Below, one piece after another: positions 35,394 to 45,052 of a DNA stretch of 64,000 nucleotides; within the stretch, counting starts at the first letter, position 1, and the number at the start of each line of letters is the position of its first letter. Origin of the DNA: UBA7359 sp964523895 (GTDB taxonomy: Bacteria > Pseudomonadota > Gammaproteobacteria > Eutrophobiales > Eutrophobiaceae); NCBI GenBank assembly GCA_964523895.1, contig CAZGBJ010000001.1:1-64000 (forward strand), read 5' to 3'. The notes beneath the pieces were generated by a model. It searched no databases. It worked only from the letters and a program-made list of their open reading frames with translations, and was not told the origin of the DNA. A program made the translations under genes and the position numbers.

Positions 35394-38300
35394 TTACCAA
35401 GGTTCACGAATATAAATAAATTCATCTGGACCAGAAAATACTCCCCAAGTGGCACGACTTGTAGGGTCATTATCATGGTTCGTATCATTGTCCCAATCAT
35501 ATTGCAGCCAAAAATCAATAGTATGAGTGACATCAACAAAGCCTGTTTCAAGCAAGGTATTACTTATAATCAGTGGGTTTGCATCATCGTCTACGCCATT
35601 AATCAGCGTCCCTGCACCAGAAGCAGTCAAGTTTGCGCCAGCCGTAATACCGCTATGATTGCTAAAGCTAATATTTGCCGAAGTATAATCAGTACAGTTA
35701 TCATCAGTGTTAGTAATGAAATCACCACTATTCTGATATTCCGCTCTGACAGGAATTTCTAGCGGTAACAACTCAGAACCGAATGCATTATCCAATACTA
35801 ACCGTCCCCAACGCTGCTCCTTGTTACCCGCAAAACTAATTCCGTTACCTGCTGAAGCATCGCCAAAATTCACCGGATTGCCAGCAAACACGATGTTATC
35901 CTCATCAATTACATCAAGGCTTAAACCAATGTCCGCATCAAATGGATCCAGCGGCGCACTACGATTAAATGCGATTCCACCACCATCATTGAAAGTTAAT
36001 GTTGCCGTGCCACTTCCCGTGTCGGCGATCACCGGATCCGGTGAGGGAATCAACGTCAGATCCAGGCTACCTACTGCCGCTGCATAAGTCTTGTTGCCAC
36101 TCAACAGTAACTTGGCGTCGGTTAACTTAAAGAATGTTCCCGTATAATTTTGAGTGATTGACGTAGCCGCATTTCGCGCTGTCACCGTCATAACCGGGTT
36201 TGTCGTATACACAAATGATTGCCCAATATAACTGAAAGCTCCACAGGCAGCTCCAAATCCGGCTGTATTCAAACCGACATTAAAATCAAAAGGTGTAAAC
36301 CGACCGACATGACCCGATACTCCTCGAATCTGTCCCACACCCAGATAATCACTGTCTGCAACACCAGCCCGAGCTTCAATTATCCCGACTTCATCATATT
36401 GTGCAGTAGCAGTGCTGCCACTGCCCGATGCAAATACACTGATACTGGTTCCTCCAGACAAACCTGGGTCAATACCCCCACCAGGTTGATCCAGTAAGCC
36501 AGATAGGGTCACATCCGCTTCTGTTGCTATGGATTCTTGTCCATAGTTAGGTGTTACACCATTGTCGCTCAAATCAACATTATTGCCGGGATCAGTATCT
36601 CCACTCTCATGACCATCTGGCACCCCATCGTTATCCCCGTCATCAACTTGTTGCCACGGTACGGCGCTAGTCGTAACTGTGAATGGACTTCCTGCTGATG
36701 TAAATGCGGCACCACCTGGTCCAGTCGCACCCGGATTGCCGGTAATTTGAACATCAAAGCCAAAAGGCCTTTCGACAAACAGGTTAGATGATCCGGTAAA
36801 AAAAGCCCCCAACGCAAAATGCAAAGTAATTTCCCCCGCATCGGGGTAATTAATAATTAGCGGTGCTTTAGTTTGTGCATCAAAATCCAGTTGTACAGGC
36901 AAAAAATTATTATTGGGCAATCCACTGTCATTGATACCGATGACTACAGGGGTTGCTGAATCATCCTGTACTGTTGCAGGAGTACCAGGCCCGCCATTCA
37001 CCACTTCACACACTGATGGATCACTACATTCTAATGCCATTTGCACGTTAATATTATTAAATGGTCCACCGAAATTGTTACAGCCGCCGCCAAAATTTCC
37101 CAATGCCTGAAGAAACAATGTTTGCGCACCAAATCCTACATTTGAATCTTTACCCGAGATTTGTGTGCCTACAGAAACTGCACTCACGCCTGCTGCATCA
37201 GTAATTCGAAAGCCAAAATTATTAAACGTAATCGTTGGATCTTCAGATGCGACGGAAACAGATTCCGTTTTACCAAGATTATCGAGAAGATTAACACTCA
37301 ATGCACCAACTGCTCCTTGCAACAAACTCACCTCAAAACTGGACTCACCTGCCGGCCAGGTATATGACGCATTACCATCATTCACACCAGAAGGGGTCCA
37401 TGTACCAGAACCTGCGATCAGTGCAGGTTGCCAAATACCTGTCCCGGTTGATGTACTCAAAGAGAGTATGACCCCAGTAGGAACGACAATCGCTGAATCT
37501 GAAAAATCATGGGCTGTTATGACGACATTGGCAGGTTCGCATGTCAGACTGGTTAGCCCATTTGGGAAATTAATCGCATAGTGATCAACAGTTAAACCAG
37601 GACAAGCTGTGGGCAAACAAAAAGCTTCAGAAAAAACTAATAGATTAGCCGCTTCAGTAGTATGACTTCGTTCAGCGTTTGCAAATTGATCTTCATCTAT
37701 CGAAAGACCAATCTGGGCGGCAGTTAAACTGCAACGACGTAGCCAGCCACCATCACCACCATCACGGCGTGATTGATTTGCAATAACCAGCGGTGGTATT
37801 GCATAAGCATTGACAAAGCCTACCGCCGTTCCGACATTGCCCGCGCAATTATTATTGGTCCAACCAGTAATATTATCTGCACTGGTAATCGACTCATAAA
37901 GAATGTTCGCACTACCTGAAGCAAAATTACCCTGAATATCACCCTCAATTACAGCATAGGCGATGGTCTCATTACTGGAAATTGAGCCAGTAGCAACTTC
38001 TGCGCGCTCCAGCGCAAACTGTACACTAGATGCACCGACATTCCTCATCGCTACCGTTAACCAGGGAACAGATGTTGTTACCGGAGGGTTCGCACTTTCA
38101 TTGGCCATTCCCTGTATCCCCGCCAAAACTGCCGGCGCGATAAATGTACTCGTAAAATTAACTGTATCCCAAGCTGTTGCTCCAGCTACACCGTTACCAT
38201 GTTGAACAGATTGTGTTGCATGGGTACCTACTTCCAAAGTTCGACCATCCGGCAAAGTAAACAACCAAGGTGCCGCTCCCATTCCAGGTTCAATGGCCAT

Positions 38301-40226
38301 ATAATGCACCGTCATTCCAGGATGAGGGCCATCAAGATTATCTGGTTCAAGCTGAGAAATTTCAAAACCCGTGGTTGTTACATTTCTTATCCTTATACTA
38401 GCGGGGTCCGGTCCTTCATTGGACGGTAAAACAAAGACCAGTGGAGACGTTGTATAAGTTTGCTTAAATGTAACCGAGGTAAATGAAGGGGTGATCGATG
38501 TATCATTTAAACTAACCTGAACGACCTCCATTGTCGGTGTTCCACCAGGACATGTTCTTGTTGAACCATCCCAATTGTTTCCTGCATTCTGATTGTTATA
38601 AAGAGTTGTTATTTCTGCTGGCGTAAAAACATCTGAAAATACGATTACTTCATCAATCTCCCCTTCCCAATCCTGATTGACATCAAAATTACCACCGACA
38701 CTATCCTGTTCCTGTCCGATGATCAGTCCACCTGCGCTAATATTCAATGCAGCAAGCGAACCGCCTCCAACACAGCCGCTAAGAACACCATCTACCGAAA
38801 CACAGTTAGTTGCTCCACTACGTGTCCAGGCAATATGATGCCAGTTACTATCGGCAATATCAGGAATAGTAATCGATGCCAACCCTACATTTTTAACAAA
38901 AGGTCGAAAAGTTGTGTTATTCGGAAACCAAGCAAGAAATTCATTATTCGAACCCGCATTGGCCGCAGAAACAGCCGCCTGATTACTCGTGTTCGAAGTA
39001 TTTACCCAGAATGACAGCGTAAGGTTGGTCAGACCATCCAGTGCATTGCTGTTCATGGAAAGATAATCTGTAATCGAATTCGCTGATAAATCGGCTGCAT
39101 TACAAACCTTACCGGTGACAGGTGATATCCCACCAAAACTCGTACCATGATTGTTGTTACCACTACTATCAACGACTTCATTAATAGCCCCTGTCCAACT
39201 AGGTCCATCCAGATACCAATCTGCAGTTGCTTCTATAACTTCTGCATCAAAGGCTTTTTCAACAACAAATAAACCTGCAGATTCTGTTGTGTGAAAAACG
39301 TCATTATCCGTACCTTCGTCTTCTTGTACTCTCAAGCGAACCGCACTAGTCGTGATTTGACATTCACGCATCCAGCCTCCATCGCCACCATCTAAACGAT
39401 TTTTAGAGGCAACAACCAGCGGGTTACTAGCGTATGAATTACTAAAGTTATTATCTATTGAACAGATATGGGTAATGTTATCTGCAGAGAGTATGGCTTC
39501 TATTAATACTGAGCCACTACCAGTATCAATTAGAGTATCCGACAGTCCTGACGGTGCTGCCAGCCAGCCTATTGTCTCTGCACTTACCAATGGCAAAGGC
39601 GTAACAACTTCATTCAATTCCAATGCAGTTTGAAAGTTGGACGCATTCGCGTTTCTGATTGCCGTGGTAATGAAAGGGTTCGTTTGACCACCGTTTAATG
39701 AAACGCCGACATTATTGCTTGTTTGCACTTGCCCAACCATTGCAATGGAAGCTGTAGAAAATGCAGAACTAAATGCAATCGTGTCCCATCCTTCTGCACC
39801 GGCAAACTTTTTCTGTACGGTTGTTGTTGATGTAGAGCCAACTTCAATGGGTTGTCCGCCAGGTAATAAATGTCGACCAGGTTCAATCGCGATCCAGTTA
39901 ACATCATGTACATTAAAACCTGCTGTATCTGAGCAACCTCCGCAAACAGTAGGTCTTACCTGAATGATTTCAAAGCCAGCGGTTGTCACATTCTGAATGC
40001 GTAATGCCCTGGGTTCGGTATTCGGATTATCTTTTGCTAATACAAACACAACCGGAGCAACATCAAAAAAAGCACCAGTAAATGACACTGTCTGATACCC
40101 TGGTGTCGCAACGGGATCATTCATTGTTACTGTTCCCGCAGAAATCTTCCATGCATACGCAGGTGTAGAGATAATAAAAAATATAGAAATAAAAAATATA
40201 AATCGATATTTCATTTTTATTCCCAT
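35394..40226 (-). CDS. mshQ: MshQ-like giant secreted adhesin (DUF6701, LamG-like)
   Basis: 1610 residues. Signal peptide KYRFIFFISIFFIISTPAYA (ATG 40226, or 40214 four codons later). Two related modules lie at about 22-330 and 560-890; each starts with a beta segment (VSFTGAFFDVAPVVFVLA / VTFKQTYTTSPLVFVLPS) and shares IRNVTTTGFEI, W-A-I-E-P-G-like and GGDGGW(L/M)R motifs, suggesting carbohydrate-binding H-lectin-like units. A LamG/concanavalin-like domain (about 340-545) is inserted between them. From about 915 the sequence fits the DUF6701 C-terminus of MshQ (DHYAINFPNGLTSLTCEPANVVI). DGDNDGVPDGHESGDTDPG is calcium-loop-like. It overlaps the putative anti-sigma gene by 1 nt. Likely a pilus-associated surface adhesin. 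Confidence 0.82.
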   Translation of the reverse strand: MGIKMKYRFIFFISIFFIISTPAYAWKISAGTVTMNDPVATPGYQTVSFTGAFFDVAPVVFVLAKDNPNTEPRALRIQNVTTAGFEIIQVRPTVCGGCSDTAGFNVHDVNWIAIEPGRHLLPGGQPIEVGSTSTTTVQKKFAGAEGWDTIAFSSAFSTASIAMVGQVQTSNNVGVSLNGGQTNPFITTAIRNANASNFQTALELNEVVTPLPLVSAETIGWLAAPSGLSDTLIDTGSGSVLIEAILSADNITHICSIDNNFSNSYASNPLVVASKNRLDGGDGGWMRECQITTSAVRLRVQEDEGTDNDVFHTTESAGLFVVEKAFDAEVIEATADWYLDGPSWTGAINEVVDSSGNNNHGTSFGGISPVTGKVCNAADLSANSITDYLSMNSNALDGLTNLTLSFWVNTSNTSNQAAVSAANAGSNNEFLAWFPNNTTFRPFVKNVGLASITIPDIADSNWHHIAWTRSGATNCVSVDGVLSGCVGGGSLAALNISAGGLIIGQEQDSVGGNFDVNQDWEGEIDEVIVFSDVFTPAEITTLYNNQNAGNNWDGSTRTCPGGTPTMEVVQVSLNDTSITPSFTSVTFKQTYTTSPLVFVLPSNEGPDPASIRIRNVTTTGFEISQLEPDNLDGPHPGMTVHYMAIEPGMGAAPWLFTLPDGRTLEVGTHATQSVQHGNGVAGATAWDTVNFTSTFIAPAVLAGIQGMANESANPPVTTSVPWLTVAMRNVGASSVQFALERAEVATGSISSNETIAYAVIEGDIQGNFASGSANILYESITSADNITGWTNNNCAGNVGTAVGFVNAYAIPPLVIANQSRRDGGDGGWLRRCSLTAAQIGLSIDEDQFANAERSHTTEAANLLVFSEAFCLPTACPGLTVDHYAINFPNGLTSLTCEPANVVITAHDFSDSAIVVPTGVILSLSTSTGTGIWQPALIAGSGTWTPSGVNDGNASYTWPAGESSFEVSLLQGAVGALSVNLLDNLGKTESVSVASEDPTITFNNFGFRITDAAGVSAVSVGTQISGKDSNVGFGAQTLFLQALGNFGGGCNNFGGPFNNINVQMALECSDPSVCEVVNGGPGTPATVQDDSATPVVIGINDSGLPNNNFLPVQLDFDAQTKAPLIINYPDAGEITLHFALGAFFTGSSNLFVERPFGFDVQITGNPGATGPGGAAFTSAGSPFTVTTSAVPWQQVDDGDNDGVPDGHESGDTDPGNNVDLSDNGVTPNYGQESIATEADVTLSGLLDQPGGGIDPGLSGGTSISVFASGSGSTATAQYDEVGIIEARAGVADSDYLGVGQIRGVSGHVGRFTPFDFNVGLNTAGFGAACGAFSYIGQSFVYTTNPVMTVTARNAATSITQNYTGTFFKLTDAKLLLSGNKTYAAAVGSLDLTLIPSPDPVIADTGSGTATLTFNDGGGIAFNRSAPLDPFDADIGLSLDVIDEDNIVFAGNPVNFGDASAGNGISFAGNKEQRWGRLVLDNAFGSELLPLEIPVRAEYQNSGDFITNTDDNCTDYTSANISFSNHSGITAGANLTASGAGTLINGVDDDANPLIISNTLLETGFVDVTHTIDFWLQYDWDNDTNHDNDPTSRATWGVFSGPDEFIYIREPW

Positions 40227-40642
40227 TAAAAATTCTCTCGTTGATAAATTATCGGACTATCTTTGTCTTCATGGTTTTCATCATACTGCGTGTTTTTCTT
40301 TATTGCGTCTTCAGTATCATTACTGTCGTATTGTCTTTCACTAATCTTATCACTGGAAACCGGTTGTTTATCGATAATTTCCGTGTTTTGTTCACCTTTT
40401 AACAGATCGCCTGCCCACCAGGTTGCAGTAGCAAAGCCACCGGCTAATACTAAAACGATCCACCATGGTATTTTGTTCACATTTTTTTGATATTTATTTT
40501 TTCTCGCTTTTTGTAATAGTTTACTTTCTATTAATGATAGACGAGATTGTTCTGGATTGGGTCGTGATTCAAAAACCTGCGCTATCAGATTTTCTATTTC
40601 AGCTTCAGTTGGCAACTGGTAGTTATGTGTCATTAGCGTCAT
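40226..40642 (-). CDS. Single-TM protein, putative anti-sigma factor
   Basis: 138 residues, not recognised by family. A cytoplasmic helical N-terminus (about 1-55) is followed by one TM helix (IPWWIVLVLAGGFATATWWAG, about 58-78) and an acidic periplasmic tail. It lies between an ECF sigma gene and the adhesin gene with overlaps of 20 nt and 1 nt. Topology and position fit an ECF anti-sigma factor, but there is no ZAS zinc motif. The function is inferred from context. ATG 40633 is an alternative start. Confidence 0.6.
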   Translation of the reverse strand: MTLMTHNYQLPTEAEIENLIAQVFESRPNPEQSRLSLIESKLLQKARKNKYQKNVNKIPWWIVLVLAGGFATATWWAGDLLKGEQNTEIIDKQPVSSDKISERQYDSNDTEDAIKKNTQYDENHEDKDSPIIYQRENF

Positions 40643-41156
40643 CTTGCCATTGTTGTTTTAGTTTATTCAGGATGGAAGCACATTGTCTGCGTACTGTGCC
40701 CTCCGGTAATTCCAAAATACTTGCGATCTCTTTATGTGTTAACCCAACTCTATAACGCATGAACAACAGATTTTGTTCATCTTGAGGACAATTTTTTATC
40801 AAACTTTCAACGTAGTGCTGTTGATTTTGAAATTCAATTTTATCATCGGTCTGTTGTTCTATATCAATATCAACATGATCAATGGGTGAGGCTTTATCTC
40901 GCCGATAACTATCGATATGCAAATTAATAGCAATTCGATACAACAGGGCAACAGGAGCGCGTAAATCATTACAAACGACCTGAATGAATTTGAGGAAGGC
41001 TTCTGATAGGAGATCATAAGCACCGTCTTCACTACAACCTCGATTTCTTAAAAATTGCCAGAGTCTTGGAGTTTCTGATCGATAGAATTTACTGAACGCA
41101 GTATTGTCTGCATCCTTACAATAGTGTTCGAGTAATTGTTTGGCTGAATTCTGCAT
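40623..41156 (-). CDS. ECF-type RNA polymerase sigma factor
   Basis: 177 residues. Region 2 runs from about 18 to 85 (FSKFYRSETPRLWQFLRNRG, YDLLSEAFLKFIQ, LLYRIAINLHIDSYRRDK). Region 4 runs from about 113 to 168 (CPQDEQNLLFMRYRVGLTHKEIASILELPEGTVRRQCASILNKLK), with a normal helix-turn-helix. No region 1.1 or 3 is present. It overlaps the putative anti-sigma gene and is followed by the adhesin. It sits 36 nt downstream of gpsA, so basal expression may come from the secB-gpsA transcript. Confidence 0.92.
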   Translation of the reverse strand: MQNSAKQLLEHYCKDADNTAFSKFYRSETPRLWQFLRNRGCSEDGAYDLLSEAFLKFIQVVCNDLRAPVALLYRIAINLHIDSYRRDKASPIDHVDIDIEQQTDDKIEFQNQQHYVESLIKNCPQDEQNLLFMRYRVGLTHKEIASILELPEGTVRRQCASILNKLKQQWQDDANDT

Positions 41157-41192
41157 AGTTGATTTATTATCTATGCAAAGAATGTTCGTGGC

Positions 41193-42197
41193 TTACATCT
41201 CGGCCTTGGGTTCTCTAGCCAATAAATTCTGTACTGCTTCTCGTGGCGAGCATTCCGATTGCAATACTTTATTAACCTGCTCCGTAATCGGCATTTCAAT
41301 TTCGTATTTTTTAGCCAACTCCCCAACCTCAACTGCCGTTTTTAAACCTTCTATAGCTTGACCAATTTTATCGCTGGCTTCCTGAATCGATAAACCTTCA
41401 GCTAATAATAGCCCAAGACTTCGATTACGAGATTGATTATCTGTGCAGGTCAAAACCAAATCACCCAAACCGGCTAATCCCATAAAGGTCTCCTGCTTGG
41501 CACCCATTGCCAGACCCAATCGCATGATCTCTGCCAAACCGCGCGTAACTAGTGCTGAACGTGTATTAGCACCATAACCCAAACCATCGGCAATCCCCGC
41601 TGCGATTGCCATGACATTTTTTACTGCGCCACCAATTTGAACACCAATATAATCTTCGTGCGTATACGTTCTGAAGACGTCACTATGAAATAAATCCGAA
41701 AACCCTTGGGCGGCCTCAATATCTGTTGCAGCAATAGTAACTGCTGTAGGTAACCCTGCAGCAACTTCTTTCGCAAAGGAAGGGCCAGAAAGTACTGCTA
41801 CTGAACAACCATCCAGTTCTTCTTCAACAACTTTATGGTTTAACTTTTGTGTGCCGGGTTCAAATCCCTTGCAAGCTAAACAGACTTTAATATCAGAAAA
41901 TGATTTAAGCTTTTGCAAACTACTACGTAGTCCATGACAAGGAACCGCATTAACCACCATTCGAATATCTATCGGTGCTTGATCGATTGAGTCAATCGGA
42001 AAAAGATTTTCAGGAAATGAAACAGAAGGAATGTAGCGTTGATTACATTTATCTTTCTTTAAATTTTTTATTAGATTCGAGTCAATATCCCATAAATATA
42101 CCGAGGGATAATCCGCATATTGATTACGAGCGATAGCTAACGCCAGTGCAGTACCCCAGGATCCAGCACCGAGTACTAATACCGACTGTTTTGTCAT
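41193..42197 (-). CDS. gpsA: Glycerol-3-phosphate dehydrogenase [NAD(P)+]
   Basis: 334 residues. It reduces dihydroxyacetone phosphate to sn-glycerol-3-phosphate for phospholipid synthesis. The Rossmann motif VLGAGSWGTALA is at 7-18, with LSGPSFAKEVAAGLPTAV near 140 and the catalytic-lysine region GGAVKNVMAIAAGIADGLGYG near 190. It lies 12 nt downstream of secB, as in E. coli secB-gpsA. Confidence 0.97.
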   Translation of the reverse strand: MTKQSVLVLGAGSWGTALALAIARNQYADYPSVYLWDIDSNLIKNLKKDKCNQRYIPSVSFPENLFPIDSIDQAPIDIRMVVNAVPCHGLRSSLQKLKSFSDIKVCLACKGFEPGTQKLNHKVVEEELDGCSVAVLSGPSFAKEVAAGLPTAVTIAATDIEAAQGFSDLFHSDVFRTYTHEDYIGVQIGGAVKNVMAIAAGIADGLGYGANTRSALVTRGLAEIMRLGLAMGAKQETFMGLAGLGDLVLTCTDNQSRNRSLGLLLAEGLSIQEASDKIGQAIEGLKTAVEVGELAKKYEIEMPITEQVNKVLQSECSPREAVQNLLAREPKAEM

Positions 42198-42209
42198 GAA
42201 TACGATTCC

Positions 42210-42686
42210 TTAATGTGTAGTATCAGTCGAAGACGGTGCTTCAACCTGCTGTTGCTGTGCATACAAGGCATCAAAATTTACTGGCGAAAGTAACAATTGA
42301 GGAAAACCACCTCGTGTAACGATATCAGAAACGGCTTCACGCGCAAATGGAAACAAAATATTGGCACATACTGTTGCTAACATTCGATCGACCACATCAT
42401 CTGGAATATTTTTTATTAGAAATATACCCGCCTGATTAATTTCAACCAGATACGCCGTTTTGTCTTCAAGCTTGACTGTTAACGTGATGGATAAAACAAC
42501 ATCAAAAAGATTTTCGCCAATGGGTGTCGCTTCATTGGTCATGTGCATATCAACTACCGGCTTCCATTCCATTTTAAATACTTCAGGTGAATTAGGTGTT
42601 TCAAAAGAAATATCCTTTACGTAAACCTTTTGAATTGAAAACTGTGCCTCAGTTGATTCTTGTAGTTTGCTATCTTCTTCAGCCAT
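42210..42686 (-). CDS. secB: Protein-export chaperone SecB
   Basis: 158 residues. FSIQKVYVKDISFETPNSPEVF is the canonical SecB N-terminus. VDRMLATVCANILFPFAREAVSDIVTRGGFPQLLLSPVNFDALYAQ is the conserved C-terminal half. The tetramer holds unfolded preproteins for SecA. It lies between the rhodanese gene (9 nt) and gpsA (12 nt), the E. coli yibN-secB-gpsA order. Confidence 0.97.
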   Translation of the reverse strand: MAEEDSKLQESTEAQFSIQKVYVKDISFETPNSPEVFKMEWKPVVDMHMTNEATPIGENLFDVVLSITLTVKLEDKTAYLVEINQAGIFLIKNIPDDVVDRMLATVCANILFPFAREAVSDIVTRGGFPQLLLSPVNFDALYAQQQQVEAPSSTDTTH

Positions 42687-42695
42687 GATATTTTC

Positions 42696-43118
42696 TTATT
42701 TACTCAGAGGTAAACTTGCATTCTGCCAGGACATAATGCCACCTTTTAAACAATACACTTTTTCATAGCCTTCATTCATTAATTTGCGTGCTTCTTTGAC
42801 AGAAACCGAACCGCTGGCACAACAGAATATAACGCCCTTGTCTTTATATTTTTTCAACTTATTAAGTTGATTGCCTAATTCGTCAACAGCAATATTTATT
42901 GCGTCAATAATATGTCCGTTTTCAAATTCTTTTTGTGTGCGAATATCCACCACCTTGGCATCCTCGCGATTAATCAATCGCGTCACTTCTTCCGGGTTCA
43001 ACACTTTAACTCCACTCAGTACATCACCATAAATATTCCATATCAGTAACATTAAGATGGAAAGAAATAGTGAAAATAAAAACAGATGATTAGCTACAAA
43101 TTCGGGGAGTCGTTCCAT
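42696..43118 (-). CDS. Membrane-anchored rhodanese-like protein (YibN-like)
   Basis: 140 residues. One N-terminal TM helix (about 10-28) is followed by a single rhodanese domain (about 40-138) with VVDIRTQKEFENGHI and the active-site loop FCCASGSVS (second Cys as catalytic candidate), ending in YCLKGGIMSWQNA. The loop differs from the classical CRxGxR form, so the sulfur-transfer substrate is unknown. It heads the minus-strand secB-gpsA run, divergent from gpmI. Confidence 0.88.
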   Translation of the reverse strand: MERLPEFVANHLFLFSLFLSILMLLIWNIYGDVLSGVKVLNPEEVTRLINREDAKVVDIRTQKEFENGHIIDAINIAVDELGNQLNKLKKYKDKGVIFCCASGSVSVKEARKLMNEGYEKVYCLKGGIMSWQNASLPLSK

Positions 43119-43462
43119 TCAGTGATCTCTTTTTAGACAGTATTTTGTAGGCTGCATGATACGTGATACCCATGATACTTGGAAATATTATGGGTATAAA
43201 TCGGCGATTGAAAAAACAATTCAATTAGAATATTGATTGATAGCCAAATTACCTCAAATTATCTGATTCAGTGAGAAACTGAGTATGGGTGATGTTTGAT
43301 AAGGTTTCATGCTAGAATCCGCGCACACTAAAACTGAAGCCTAACGGGTTATAGACTCATTACTAATAAGCCCATTTATCACTTTTATATTGCATATTGT
43401 AATTGCAACCGTCGTTGCCACCCTTTTTCCGCCCAAAATAATCACGATTATCGTAATACCCA
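43119..43462. promoter_or_regulatory. Divergent intergenic region between rhodanese gene and gpmI
   Basis: A 344-nt gap serving two divergent operons. It contains a perfect 8-bp inverted repeat ATACCCAT/ATGGGTAT (43166-43173 and 43190-43197), a possible operator or hairpin nearer the rhodanese gene, a small TCAGT/ACTGA hairpin near 43268-43282, and an extended -10 element toward gpmI. I see no small ORF or structured RNA family. Confidence 0.45.
43310..43318 (+). promoter_or_regulatory. Extended -10 promoter candidate for gpmI-envC
   Basis: TGCTAGAAT provides the TGn extension and a TAGAAT -10 hexamer (five of six to consensus) about 145 nt upstream of gpmI. The -35 region is poor (GATGTT or GTGATG), as is common for extended -10 promoters. 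Confidence 0.4.
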
Positions 43463-45052
43463 ATGCAAGTGACACATAAACCAACAATTTTAATTGTCCT
43501 TGATGGTTGGGGTCATACGGATAATACAGTTTATAACGCCATCTATTCTGCCCATAAACCTACCTGGGACAGGATCTGGAATGAATATCCACATACGCTG
43601 ATAAGCGCGTCAGGCATTGATGTTGGGCTGCCTGCTGCACAAATGGGCAACTCTGAAGTCGGTCATATGAATATTGGTTCAGGTCGCATTGTCGATCAGG
43701 AATTCACCCGTATTACCCGCGCTTTGGAAGATGGCCTTTTTTATAACAATGAAACGCTAAATGCGGCATTCAAAGGTGCCGCGCAAAATGATAAAGCAGT
43801 TCATCTGTTGGGATTATTATCTCGCGGTGGCGTTCATAGTCATGAAGAGCATCTTTTTGCTTTAATGGAATTAGCTGCCAAATGTAATGTTAAAAAACTC
43901 TATCTCCACGCATTTCTGGATGGTCGGGATTCACCACCAAAATGTGCAGAAGAATCTATCCATAACGCTCAATTAAAGATAAGGGAACTTGGTATTGGTC
44001 GTTTTGTTTCTATAATCGGTCGACATTTTGCCATGGATCGAAACAAACGCTGGGAACGAACCAAGCTGGCGTACGACCTTATCAGCCAGGGCAAGGCCGA
44101 ATATCGGTCGAATGATCCTTTTATTGCAGTAGATATGGCTTATGCCAGAGGTGAATCAGATGAATTTATTAGACCAACGGCCATTACCAAAGAAGGAGAA
44201 CCACCTATTATTGTTGATGATGGCGATGTCGTTATTTTTGCCAATTACCGTGCAGACCGTGCTCGACAATTAGCGCGCGCATTTACCAAGTCGGAGTTCA
44301 AGGCCTTTGAAAGAGAAAGAGCACCTAAGCTCGCTGCCTTTGTCAGCCTGACATCTTATAAAGCGAATTACGAGTTTCCGGTCGCCTTCCCACCGGTCAG
44401 TCTGGACAATGTTTTTGGCGAATATATTTCAAACCTTGGATTGAAACAACTGCGTATTGCCGAAACGGAAAAATATGCCCATGTCACTTTCTTTTTCAAC
44501 GGCGGTGAAGAACGTGTCTTCGAAGGGGAAGATCGCATTCTGGTACCCTCACCCCATGTTGAGACGTACAACAAAAAACCTGAGATGAGTGCCAATGAAA
44601 TAACTGACCGATTACTCGAATCGATTAATAGCAAACAGTATGATGCCATTATTTGTAATTTTGCTAATGCTGATATGGTTGGACATACGGGTGATTTCAA
44701 AGCGACGATCACGGCAATAGAAACTATCGATAAATGCCTTGCCAGAGTGGTCGAGTGTGCACAAAAAGTGGGTGGCGAAATTATCATTACAGCGGATCAT
44801 GGTAATGCTGAACAATTAAAGGCCTATACAACAGAAAAAATCAAATCCCAATCGCATACGGCACATACCAATAACCCCGTGCCATTAATTTACATTGGTA
44901 GAGCGGCAGAATTTCTTCCTGGCACAGGATCTTTATCTGATATTTCACCAACACTATTGCATATTATGGGACTACCCCAACCAGAAGAAATGACCGGGAA
45001 ATCACTGTTACAATTAACAGATGAAGAAACACCTGCCGATGCTGAAAAATAA
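43463..45052 (+). CDS. gpmI: 2,3-bisphosphoglycerate-independent phosphoglycerate mutase
   Basis: 529 residues, slightly longer than the E. coli enzyme. It interconverts 3- and 2-phosphoglycerate with two Mn2+ ions. TILIVLDGWGHTD supplies the first metal aspartate, and QMGNSEVGHMNIGSGR holds the phosphoserine nucleophile (near 62). LDGRDSPP, GRHFAMDRNKRW and the C-terminal IITADHGNAEQ complete the active site. It is followed by envC and yibQ as in E. coli, with ctpA inserted between them. Confidence 0.97.
   Translation: MQVTHKPTILIVLDGWGHTDNTVYNAIYSAHKPTWDRIWNEYPHTLISASGIDVGLPAAQMGNSEVGHMNIGSGRIVDQEFTRITRALEDGLFYNNETLNAAFKGAAQNDKAVHLLGLLSRGGVHSHEEHLFALMELAAKCNVKKLYLHAFLDGRDSPPKCAEESIHNAQLKIRELGIGRFVSIIGRHFAMDRNKRWERTKLAYDLISQGKAEYRSNDPFIAVDMAYARGESDEFIRPTAITKEGEPPIIVDDGDVVIFANYRADRARQLARAFTKSEFKAFERERAPKLAAFVSLTSYKANYEFPVAFPPVSLDNVFGEYISNLGLKQLRIAETEKYAHVTFFFNGGEERVFEGEDRILVPSPHVETYNKKPEMSANEITDRLLESINSKQYDAIICNFANADMVGHTGDFKATITAIETIDKCLARVVECAQKVGGEIIITADHGNAEQLKAYTTEKIKSQSHTAHTNNPVPLIYIGRAAEFLPGTGSLSDISPTLLHIMGLPQPEEMTGKSLLQLTDEETPADAEK

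Noticed and set aside
37165..37581. 138-codon ORF opposite the adhesin gene (and other plus-strand ORFs between 35475 and 39963)
   Set aside because: Antisense shadows of the long, low-stop adhesin coding sequence with no recognisable domain or ribosome-binding site.
40226..40642. Zinc-binding (ZAS) anti-sigma factor
   Set aside because: No His-x3-Cys-x2-Cys motif and no cysteine in the cytoplasmic part; only topology and gene order support an anti-sigma role.
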